From assembly GCF_032884065.1 (NCBI RefSeq), contig NC_088866.1, forward strand, positions 47,961,490-48,025,489: a stretch of 64,000 nt of DNA, in the 5' to 3' direction. Positions 55,216 to 64,000 of the stretch are shown here, piece by piece (within the stretch, counting starts at the first letter, position 1; the number at the start of each line of letters is the position of its first letter). Source of the stretch: Artemia franciscana. Lineage: Eukaryota; Arthropoda; Branchiopoda; Anostraca; Artemiidae. A program made the position numbers and the translations under genes. The notes below the pieces were generated by a model. The model was given only the letters and a program-made list of their open reading frames with translations. It had not been told where the DNA came from and ran no database searches.

Positions 55216-56971
55216 TTATGGCACTTGGTATTAACCAAGTGACATATAGCAATCACAAATTCTGTTGGTCTGTTGGTCCTGGATTTGCTACTTTAGGCAC
55301 TTCCAGTTAAGCTAGGACGATGAAATTTGGCAGGCGTATCAGGGACCAGACCAGATTGAATTCGAAATAGTTGTTTTTCCGTTTTGACCATCTTGGGGGA
55401 GTGGGGGCCCGTTAATTCGGAAAAATAGAAAAAATTAAGTATTTTTAACTTACGAATGGTTGATAAGGTCTTAATGAAATTTTATGTTTGGAAGGATATC
55501 GTCTCTCAGAGCTTTTATTTTAAATATCGACAGGATCTGGTGATATTGGGGGGAGTTGGGTGGGAGAAACCTAAAATCTTGGAAAGCACTTAGAGTGGAG
55601 GGATTGGGATGAAACTCGGTTGGAAAAATAAGCACAAGTTCAAGATACATGATTGGCATAAACCAGAACGGATCCGCTCTCTTTGGGGTAATTGGGGGGG
55701 TGGGGGTTAATATTGAAAAATTAGAAAAAATGAGGTATTTTTAACTTACGAACGGGTGATCGGATCTCAATGAAATTTGATATTTAGAAGGATATCGTGT
55801 CTCAAAGCTCTTATTTTAAATCCCGACCGAATCTGGTGACATTTGGGGGAGTTGGGGGGGGGGAGCCTAAAATCATGGAAAACGCTTAGATTGGAGGGAT
55901 TAGGATGAAAATTGGTGGCAAAAATTAGTAGAAGTCTTAGATGCATGTTTTACATAATTGGAACGGATCTGCTCTATTGGAGGGGGGGGGGGGGTAATTC
56001 AGAAAAATAAAAAAATGACATATTTTTATCAAACAGTTTGTGGTAACGAACTGTAGTAAGGAGCGACCCGGCTCAATAGTAACCAAAACTCTAGAAAATG
56101 GAATTTTGATATCAATAGCTACATCAAAAGAATCGCATTTTAATGATGATTGTAAATATATAAGTTTCATCAAGTTTAGTCTTACCCATCAAAAGTTACG
56201 AGCCTGAGAAAACTTGCGTTACATAAGAAAATAGGGGGAAACACCCCCCAAAAGTCGTAGAATCATAACGAAAATGACAACATCAGATTCAGCGTATCAG
56301 AGAACCTTACTGTAGAAGTTTCAAGCTCCTATCTGCAATAATGTGGAATTTCGTATTTTTTGCCAGAAGACAAATCACGGGTGCGTGTTTATTTGTTTGT
56401 TTGTTTTTTTTTCCCAGGGGTCATCGTATCGACCAAGTGGTCCTAGAATGTCGCAGGAGGGCTCGTTCTAACGGAAATGAAAAGTTCTAGTGCCCTTTTT
56501 AAGTGACCAAAAAAATTGGAGGGCATCCAGGCCCCCTTCAACGCTCATTTTTTTCCCAAAGTCAACGGATCAAAATTTTGAAATAGCCATTTTGTTCAGC
56601 ATAGTCGAAAACCATAATAACTATGTCTTTGGGATGACTTACTTCCCCACAATCCCTGGGGGAGGGGCTGCAAGTTACAAACTTTGACCAGTGTTTACAT
56701 ATAGTAAGAGTTATTGGGAAGTGTACAGACGTTCTCAGGGGGATTTTATTTTGTTTGGGGTTGGGGCTGAGGGGAGGGGGCTATGTTGGAGGATCTTTCC
56801 TTGGAGGAATCTGTCATGGGGGAAGAAAAATTCAATGAAAAGGGCGCAGGATTTTCTAATATTACTATAAGAAAACAATGAAAAATAAACATGAAAACAT
56901 TTTTTCAAATGAAAGGAAGGAGAAGCATTGAAACTTAAAACGAACAGAGATTATTACGCATATTAGGGGTT

Positions 56972-57049
56972 CTAAAAATACTTTAGCATAAAGAGCGAGG
57001 TATTTAGGAGGAGATAAATACCTCGCTCTTTATGCTAAAGTATTTTTAG
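56972..57049. repeat. Perfect 35-bp-arm palindrome
   Basis: Arms 56972-57006 and 57015-57049 (CTAAAAATACTTTAGCATAA ... and its exact complement) with an 8-base loop GGAGGAGA. Present in diverged form at about 39440-39512. Confidence 0.9.
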
Positions 57050-57484
57050 TAATTTCAACTATTTACTCTACGGCCTTTCTGATTCAGGGGTCATTCTTAA
57101 AGAATTGGGACTTACGATTTAGTGAACTTACGATTTAGTGTAAAGAGCGAGGTATTAACGAGGGTACAAACCCCCTCGTATACATAATAAAAATATAAGA
57201 TTATGAAAGTTTGTTACGTAAGTTAATTCTTAAGTTACGTATATTTTTTACTAATAAATCGTTGAAAATTAAAAGTTCTAGTTGCCTTTTTAAGTAACCG
57301 AAAAATTGGAGGGCAACTAGACCTCCTTCTCCACCCCTTATTTCTCAAAATCGTCGGATCAAAACTAAGAGAAAGCCATTTAGCCAAGAAAAGAATTAAT
57401 ATACAAATTTCATTTTAATAATTTATGTGCGGAGAGCCAAAACAAAACATGCATTAATTCAAAAACGTTCAGAAATTAAATAAA

Positions 57485-57766
57485 AAAAAACTAATTTTTT
57501 TAGCTGAAAGTAAGGAGCGACATTAAAACTTAAAACGAACAGAAATTACTCCGTATAAGAAATGGGTTCTCCCCTCCGTAATCCCTCGCTCTTTACGCTA
57601 AAGTTTGACTCTTTGCCACAATTCTACTTTTTAAAACAATTAAAAACTTTAGCGCAAAGAGCGAGGGATTGCGGAGGGGAGAACCCATTTCTTATACGGA
57701 GTAATTTCTGTTCGTTTTAAGTTTTAATGTTGCTCCTTACTTTCAGCTAAAAAAAATTAGTTTTAT
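57485..57766. repeat. Near-perfect inverted repeat, 121-bp arms
   Basis: Arms 57485-57605 and 57645-57766 separated by about 39 bp. Both contain TAAGGAGCGACATTAAAACT, AACGAACAGAAATTACTCCG and GAGGGATTGCGGAGGGGAG (or complements). This is a strong hairpin in DNA or RNA. Confidence 0.9.
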
Positions 57767-58860
57767 TTTATTTAATCTTACGAAAAAGTGATCGGATCTT
57801 CATGAAACTTCCTATTTAGAAGGACCTCGTAACTCAGATCTTTTGTTTTAAATCTCAACCGGATCCAGCGTCATTGGGGGGCAGTTGGGGGGGGACTGGA
57901 AATCTTAGAAAATACTTGAAGCGGAGAGATCAGGATGGAACTGGATGGGAAGAATAAAGACCTGTCTAAGATACATGACTGACATAACCGGACCGGATCT
58001 GCTCTCTTTGGTGGAGTTGGGGGAGGGGTAATTTGGAAAAATGAGGTATTTGTAACTTACGAAAGGGTGACCAGATATTAATGAAATTTGTTATTTAGAA
58101 GGATCTTGTGCTTTAAAGCTCTAATTTTAAATTCAGACCAGATCCTGTGACATTGGGGGGAGTTGGAAGGGGAAACCGGAATTCTTGGAAAACCTGAAAA
58201 TTGGGGTATTTTTATCTTACGAATAGGTGATCGGATCTTAATGAAATTTGGTATCTAGAAGGAATTCATGTCTCAGAGCTCTTATTTCAAATCTCAACCA
58301 GATCTTTTGACATTGGGGGAAGTTGGAGGGGGAAATCTTGAAAAACACTTGGAGTGGAGGAATCAAGATGAAGCTTGGTGGATAGAATAAGAAAATGTCC
58401 TTGATACGTGATTGACGTAACCGTACTGATTCACTCTCTTTGGGGGGTCGGGGGAGGGGTTCAGTGATTTGGCGAGTTTGGTGCTTCTGGACGTGCTAGG
58501 ACGATGAAAATTGGTAGGCGTGTCAGGGAGCTTCACAAGATGACTTGTTAAGGTCGTTTTCCCAGATTCGATCATCTGGGGGGGGGGGGGCTAAAGGGGG
58601 AGAAAATTTTTTAGAAAAAATGAGGTATTTATGACTTACGATTGGGTGATCGGATCTTAGTGAATTTTGTTATTTCTAATGATATCGTGACTCAGAGCTC
58701 GTATTTTAAATCCTGACTGGCATTAAGCCTCTGATTTTCCTTTTAAATCAATATATTGATTCTTAGAATTTTGTTAGAGCTCATACCATATGATCTTTTG
58801 GCTCTTATCTCTTCTTGTCTCGTCACAAGTGCCATATGAGCTCTTAGCTCTTGTTTGTAC

Positions 58861-59585
58861 TGATAGACATAATAAACCAACTGTTTGTTCTGATTTATTT
58901 TTGTTTGTTTAGCAAAGTATCTAAATTTTTTGGCTTTGCCTCAAGTGGCATCAGTTCACGAAAATTTATGGGGGGTTGGGGCAAAATTATTTTTCAGATG
59001 TATAAGGTATGAAATAGATAAGATTCATTTCTAAAACATAAACATAACATAAATCATTAACAATAGCTTATAACTAAAAAAATAGTAAGCAAATTTGTTG
59101 TTTGATCAATTATTCAATGAAAATACCAGAAAAGGACATTTTTTAATGAAAATGCTCTCAAAAAGTATTTTTCAAAATCTAAGGTAACAAATATACCCCT
59201 ACTACTAGCCCTCCTAATTGATACTCCTTATGCTTCCTTACCTTATCCTTCCTCCACTTCAAATGATTGGTTTTATTGCTTATTATGAGTGTGAATGTTT
59301 CCCTTGTCTTATTTTTGACATTGCTAAAGTAAGTGCAATGTGTCGTGTGTGTTGATAAATAGAAAAGGCCTTAACTGGACAATATCGTTTGTCAGGGTTT
59401 AGAACACATTCTCAAACAGTAGTTAGATCCTTTTCCTGCTGAAGGAGTTGCATGCTTTGCATTTGATGAATGGGAAAGCAGACATTCCAACTAGCAATAG
59501 TCATGCCTTGAATGAACCTCTGTATTGGAATAAATCTTTCTGTTACAATGCTGCAATTGTGCAAAGCTCTCCAGCATGACATACC
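58861..59585. other. No gene clearly seen
   Basis: AT-rich intergenic sequence. The part from about 59340 may be decayed 5' sequence of the LINE that follows, but I cannot align it with confidence. Confidence 0.4.
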
Positions 59586-59589
59586 ATCG

Positions 59590-60375
59590 ATTTCCTATTT
59601 GATAAGGACATTTTTCTTTCAACTGAGTGTTTTACAGTTGAAAAGGTTTGGGGGAAAAAACGAAAATAAGCCTCTAGACCAAGGTTGGAATATTGGAAGC
59701 ATCCTAGACAGTGATCAAGTATGGTTCTGAAACATAGGTGCTCAAAAAGGCAGAGTAAGATTTGTTAAATACTTTCCCCAGGAATTGCCTCTGACAGTTT
59801 TGTGTAACTTTTTGATTGATAGTCAGACAACAAGCTGCTACAAAAAATGAAGCTCTATTCCAATTTCTTTGGCTGTAATGAAAGGAAGGTTGAGATGGCT
59901 TGGACAATTTTTATGAACGTAGGATGATAGATTGCCAAAAGGAACTTAAGAGTTAAAGAGTAAAACTTTGAACATATTAAGGTAAAAGATGCAGCGCTGG
60001 TTTGGACCCTTGAAGTCCAAAGCAGCAGTGGTGATCTCCGTTTCAAGGTCCTTCAGCCAAGAAGTTCAATGGGGAGCTGGGGGCCAGCCATCCTGTGATT
60101 TTGCACACCCTTCCAGCTTAACTTTGCTATGTACCCATTTAGAGTTGGGTCGACTCTGGCTAAGCTTACAGAGTCATGCCGCTGGTCCCTGTCCCAAACT
60201 AAATAACCGGCCACATGAGGAATTGAACCCCCGCGCCTCGGATAAAGGATTCCAAACCTAGCGTGCCAAGCACTTGTCTAAGACTGCCTATTATGAACAG
60301 CTTGAGGCAGAGGAGAAGTGTGCATAGCTGTGCATGGCTCAGGTGGCTCGGTGTTGCTCTAAGTTGCTAGTAGTA
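59590..60375 (+). pseudogene. RTE-type LINE reverse transcriptase remnant
   Basis: Across frames: LQLKRFGGKNENKPLDQGW, SDQVWF (TVIKYGSET-like position), GAQKGRVRFVKYFPQELPL, then MKGRLRWLGQFL and DDRLPKGT. After an inserted SINE, RRSVHSCAWLRWLGVALSC and a TAGTAGTAGTTGTAGTAG tail follow. Same element type and 3' tail as 41500-41835. Multiple frameshifts. Confidence 0.7.
59975..60290 (-). mobile_element. tRNA-derived SINE inserted in the LINE
   Basis: On the minus strand from about 60287: GGCAGTCTTAGACAAGTGCT then TGGCACGCTAGGTTTGGAAT (A-box area), CCGAGGCGCGGGGGTTCAAT and TCCTC (B box GGTTCAATTCC). This follows tRNA-Ser-like order. About 240 bp of GC-richer tRNA-unrelated body follows down to about 59985. 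It splits the LINE between the DDRLPK and RRS..SC motifs. Confidence 0.7.
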
Positions 60376-60742
60376 GTTGTAGTAGCATTTTTCCTTCAGC
60401 AATTAAAGGTGATTTTTGTAATTGAAGTAGTTGAAATTTCTTGCTAATTGTATTTTTTTTGTTCCATGACAAGGATGCATGGTAGAATTGGGAAGGGCTA
60501 AAAAACGGCAAATTATGTTAGCAATATTGTAAATGAAAAGAAAATCTGTAAATATGTTGATATTTAGACTTAGGCTGGAAACCCCTCCTGTCTTTGTGCG
60601 TGCCTGATCCAAGGCCCTGATCCATTTGATTTATTTTGTAGCTTTGATTTTTCCTTTCATTTGCTTCCTTTTCAGAATTTCCTTGGTCCAGCAGAATATT
60701 TGGATTTTACATTTCTCGTTTTCATTTCTCTTCGTTTTCAGA
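60376..60742 (+). other. Upstream of the SPOUT1 exon
   Basis: T-rich sequence ending in TTCGTTTTCAG at 60732-60742. It could be intron (acceptor immediately before the ATG) or promoter and 5' UTR. No other feature seen. Confidence 0.45.
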
Positions 60743-61221
60743 ATGGATTTGTCATCATCACCCCTTACAAAAAAGCCGAGAGCAAAGAAGAGAAAGCACA
60801 AAATTGATAAATATGTTGAAAGTATCACTGATACCTTTCAAGATGAAACAATAAAGGAAGTTAATCATGTCAAAACCCTAAGTATAGCATTGCCAGGGTC
60901 AATTTTGGATAATGCACAGAGTCGAACATTAAAGGCCTTTCTGGCAGGACAAATTGCAAGGGCTGCTGTTTTATTTGAAGTAAATGAAATAGTTATTTAC
61001 AATGATAGTGACATACCGTTCCAAGATAGTGATGCACACAGTTTTGGTAGTCACCAATGTCACAGTGTTGCCAGTATGGGTATATTTTTGCAATATTTAG
61101 AATGTCCTCAGTTTATAAGAGAGATTTTGTTCCCAAAACATCCAGATTTGAGGGCAGCACAAGAATTGAACTGTGTTAAATTAGAACATATGAAAGAAGT
61201 TATTGCAGAGAGTAGATTCTG
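60743..61221 (+). CDS. SPOUT1: SPOUT1/C9orf114-type RNA methyltransferase homologue, N-terminal exon (partial gene)
   Basis: ATG at 60743 opens 159 codons plus two bases, then the strong donor G|GTGAGTAC at 61222. Residues 10-20 are basic (KKPRAKKRKHK), a likely nuclear signal. From about residue 47 comes the family signature LSIALPGSILDNAQS, then LKAFLAGQIARAAVLFEVNE, IVIYND, IFLQYLECPQFIRE and LFPKHPDL. The order matches human SPOUT1 (CENP-32), a SPOUT-fold protein reported as an RNA methyltransferase and kinetochore factor. The N-terminus is shorter than in vertebrates. The catalytic knot and SAM-binding residues would be encoded by later exons not in this window. Because TTCGTTTTCAG directly precedes the ATG, a non-coding first exon is likely upstream. 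No frameshift; probably functional. Confidence 0.9.
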
Positions 61222-62180
61222 GTGAGTACAGGTTGAACAAAAGTAGCATATATATAGCATATATAGTAGCACATATAGTAGCACACATAGCACATATCTT
61301 TAGCTATAGTAGCGCAGGATGTTTTCTGCTCCTCAGGTTAATCCAAAATATCACTGTTCTTGAAAGGCAAAAGGTTGTGACTTGATAATGCAATGTTTCC
61401 TGCCCCCACCCCTAGTAAAAGCCCTTTTAACAACCCTTTGCTTCAAGGATCAAACCTCCAATCATAGTTTTTAGCCAAAATTTAGACAAATTTTATAAGA
61501 ATAATTAACAAATTCTACAACTTTGCAGTTTCTTTAATAATATACCTTATGAATGAGATGGACTACCACCCCCTTACCTGCCTTCTCTTTTCTGTTTAGT
61601 TTGCATAGTGCTTTCTTTAAAGAATTTTTCAAATCAATAAGTGCACACTTGATAATTGCAAGCGTTAATGTTTGACTTTCAAAACATTTAAATCAAGGAT
61701 TTTTTTTAAGCAAATATGAACCGATTAATTCTACATTCATTTTGAAAAAAATATTAATTATAGTGATCCCTCTTGAATTATCAAGAAAAAAAAATTAGTA
61801 TTGACGATCGGGGGCTAAAGGGGCGGTGCTACTCTTCATTTATTGGAGAAATTACGTTTTAACCTTGAATATTGCTCTCTTTTTTTGTTTCTTTTAAAAC
61901 CTTCTTAGGTTTTACTTACTTAATTTAAATTTGTTTAAATATCATAGTAAGAGTAATCATAAATATGAAAAGTTTGTCACCCTCAACTCTCCACTTTTCT
62001 CAATAAGTTTAACTTTTGTACAGCCATCCATGAAAAAACACATCTTTTGCCATCCTTTTTGGTAAAAAAAAATCAGGAGGTCGTGTACTTGTTGACTTCA
62101 GTTGGGTTTCGTAAATAGTGATGAAGACCACACTGCCTTTCCATCATGAACATCAAAAACAAGAAGAACAATAGGGAATT
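61222..62180 (+). other. Start of SPOUT1 intron
   Basis: Donor GTGAGT. A short CATATATAGTAGCACA-type repeat occurs at about 61250-61300. No other feature until the antisense PLE. Confidence 0.6.
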
Positions 62181-64000
62181 CTTTTCGCAAAACTGTGGAA
62201 TTCTAATTTAAATGAATATTTCGGCTCTATATCCAAGGGCTGTCTTCAGCAAAACATGAATATTTAACAGAAAAAGAGACTCACAATAACATACGACTAT
62301 TAAGACTAAAGTGAAAATTTTAAAACTGTCCCAGCATCCTTACTTCAGCGAAGTCAACCAGGACTGATAAATAAAGTGAGGTGAAACGTGGCAATTCATT
62401 AAAATGAAAGAAAAATAATGAAAAGCAGGTTTTCAATGCTAATATTGCCTTTTTGGCAGCTAAACTCAAAGAGGTTTCTGTAACTGGTTCTGTGTCAATG
62501 TCTACTGGTTTTTTAATATATTTTGTAAGATTGTTTTAATTAAATTTGTGCATAGAGTATTTATTGAACATTCCTCCAAGTCCTTCTTTAAGGAAATATT
62601 ATTATTGATCTTAAGTCTGATTTCAATCGCTTCTCGAACAACCTGCTTTATGCCTACGTTATTGCTTATAAGGGAGGATTCTTCAAAAAGTATTTTGTGG
62701 CTGGGGTTTTCAAATACGTGACTGCTTAATGCAGAATCAAAAGAAACATTAGCAACATTTGAATTTAGAGCTTTGGTGATATCGCCTTTATCCTGTTGTA
62801 GTCGTTTCTCTAAATTCTGGCGAGTTATACCTATATAGTATTTGCCACAACATGGTATTCAAGAGACCCATCTTTGGCCAGTAACTGGGGTTTTATCTTT
62901 ACCAGTGTTTAGGAGATTCATAATTTTGAAATTATTAGTAAATGCTACATGCAGATTATTTCGTGTGCAAACTTTTTTAAAATTAATAGTGATTTTTCTG
63001 ATGTATGAGAGGCAGATAATATTTGAAGACATATCAGGATTCTCAAATGGTAAACTATCATTGATTTTACGGTAGTATCTTTCCAGTCTACGGTTAATTG
63101 TATCATTAACAAGTAACATTGGGTACCCCTTTCCAAACAGTATGTTCCTGATAAAGTTTAGTTCTGCTGTGATGTGGGAATCAGAAGAAATGATTACGGC
63201 ACGATTGACGAGAGAGATTACGATAGCTCTTTTAACATGTGGGTGGTGGGGGGCTTTGAGTTTATTTATGCTGCGAATAATTAACAGATCTTGGAATTAT
63301 ATTTTATTTGCGATTTAAATTTCTAAGGCAAACTCTAGATTTCTATCATTTGTATTAAGGTGATCTAAAAATAAAAAAAAATAAAAAAAATCATTTCCCC
63401 TATAATTCCAAAGGGAAAATACGTCATCCATGTAACGTCCCCAATAGATATGCTTCAAGACGTATGCATTAAATACCCAATTTTCAAGATATTCCACATA
63501 AATATTCGCCAATAGCCCAGAGAGACTTAGTCCCATCGGCGGACCGTTTATTTATTGATAAAAAGAATCACAGAACTGGAAATTCATTGAACGCTTGTTA
63601 CAGAGTTTAACCAATGTCATTAAGACCTCGCAATGTATTATAGGTGTTGAACTTCTATTAAATGATAATTTTCTTCTCTTTTTTTAAATGTAATTGTTCA
63701 GATACTGCCTCATCAATATTTTTATACATAGAAACAATATCAAAACTACTTACTATTGTGAACTCTGAGATACTTACGTTTTTGAGTTATTCGACTAAAT
63801 CTACCGAATTGCTTATGTATGATTTTTGAGAAAAAAGCAAAGGTTTGAAGGGTGTACATAGCCATTTTCCAATATTGGAAGCTGGGGCTTTTCTACAAGC
63901 TACAATGGGTCTTAAGGAATGCCTTGGTTATGTTGTTTCGGTAAACTGTAAAATTTTGGACAAAAGCTGCCATGGCGGGAATATATATTGCATAATTGTG
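62181..64000 (-). mobile_element. Penelope-like element with RT and GIY-YIG endonuclease, antisense in SPOUT1 intron
   Basis: Minus strand from the window end: degraded IPLRPIVACRKAP-type segment, KWLCTPFKP-like residues, SSFDIVSMYKNIDEAVSEQL, NFQFCDSFYQ, then GLSLSGLLANIYVEYLENWV and YWGRYMDDVFSLWN (RT catalytic YMDD, about 63430-63450). The linker includes KGYPMLLVNDTINRRLERYY and HVAFTNNFKIMNLL. A stop occurs at about 62866, then IPCCGKYYIGITRQNLEKRL (GIY-YIG nuclease, about 62860-62800), HVFENPSHKILFEESSLISN and VVREAIEIRLKINNNISLKK to a TAG near 62508. The tail includes GACAGCCCTTGGATATAGAG near 62245, typical of the 3' region of these elements. The GIY part of the nuclease motif is lost at the stop; stops and an in-frame A-rich insertion break the RT. 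The 5' end lies outside the window. Confidence 0.85.

Larger units (their letters stand above)
56031..57775 (-). repeat. R1 foldback family, copy 4, inserted in R2
   Basis: Reverse orientation of 39000-40445. It starts with hairpin CAGTTTGTGGTAACGAACTG and GTAAGGAGCGACCCGGCTCA, then the body, the 35-bp-arm palindrome at 56972 and the 121-bp-arm palindrome ending near 57766. R2 sequence reads through on both sides: ATTTTTATC at 56030 and CTTACGAAAAAGTG after 57776. Confidence 0.85.
55219..58860 (+). repeat. R2 repeat family, copy 3, interrupted by R1
   Basis: Starts GGCACTTGGTATTAACCAAG, runs through the R2 modules to 56030, is interrupted by R1 (56031-57775), and resumes with TTACGAAAAAGTGATCGGAT. 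It ends with TTAAGCCTCTGATTTTCC and GTGCCATATGAGCTCTTAGC at about 58850. Without the insertion it is about 1.9 kb. Confidence 0.8.

Noticed and set aside
60626-60742. In-frame upstream extension of the SPOUT1 exon (hydrophobic N-terminus)
   Set aside because: Phe/Leu-rich translation of a T-rich stretch ending in a splice-acceptor-like sequence; homologues have no such hydrophobic leader, so 60743 is preferred.

Overview
The window looks like nuclear DNA from an invertebrate animal: AT-rich, with short exons separated by kilobase introns, canonical GT-AG splice sites, long (AT)n runs and a very dense load of decayed transposable elements. The proton-pump subunit reads most like arthropod versions of that protein. 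A brine-shrimp-like crustacean would fit the repeat style, but that is an impression and not a demonstrated identity.

Three host genes can be supported, all on the + strand. (1) The last exon of an unidentified gene (2478-2663) ends in an acidic tail. It sits at the end of a tandem array of about eight degenerate copies of its own intron-exon junction (about 1-2477). (2) A complete gene for the V-ATPase proteolipid subunit c'' (ATP6V0B/VhaPPA1 type) runs from 15693 to 36426 in five coding exons that join in phase to 206 residues. The first exon (22 residues) is too short to stand out alone and was placed by reading frame and splice phase. (3) The first visible coding exon of a SPOUT1/C9orf114-type RNA methyltransferase homologue (60743-61221) continues beyond the window.

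The rest is mostly mobile and repetitive DNA. 1-15 kb: the exon array, C-rich dispersed fragments, (AT)n, a nuclear piece of mitochondrial 16S rRNA (about 10.2-10.3 kb), a tRNA-like SINE candidate and one copy of a foldback repeat family (called R1 here). 15.7-36.4 kb: the V-ATPase introns hold an inverted-repeat MITE (R3), LINE fragments including an ORF1 with a zinc-finger motif, three Penelope-like element (PLE) remnants with GIY-YIG endonuclease motifs, two copies of a G-rich repeat family (R2) with a tRNA-Pro-like insert, a 250-bp tandem array, and a 3.5-kb array whose monomers flip orientation at a centre near 29.4 kb.

37-60 kb: a broken hAT transposase, another R1 copy, short tandem arrays, and a LINE split by a DIRS-like element that still has inverted terminal repeats. 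An almost textbook Ty3/gypsy (Mag-like) element at 48511-53231 follows, with equal 145-bp LTRs, a 5-bp target duplication, a tRNA-Leu-type primer site and a polypurine tract. Next come an R2 copy with R1 inserted in it, and a LINE with a tRNA-derived SINE inserted in it. 60-64 kb: the methyltransferase exon followed by an antisense PLE carrying RT and GIY-YIG.

All transposon coding regions carry stops or frameshifts, so none looks autonomous. I found no bacterial-type operon, CRISPR array or clearly intact RNA gene.
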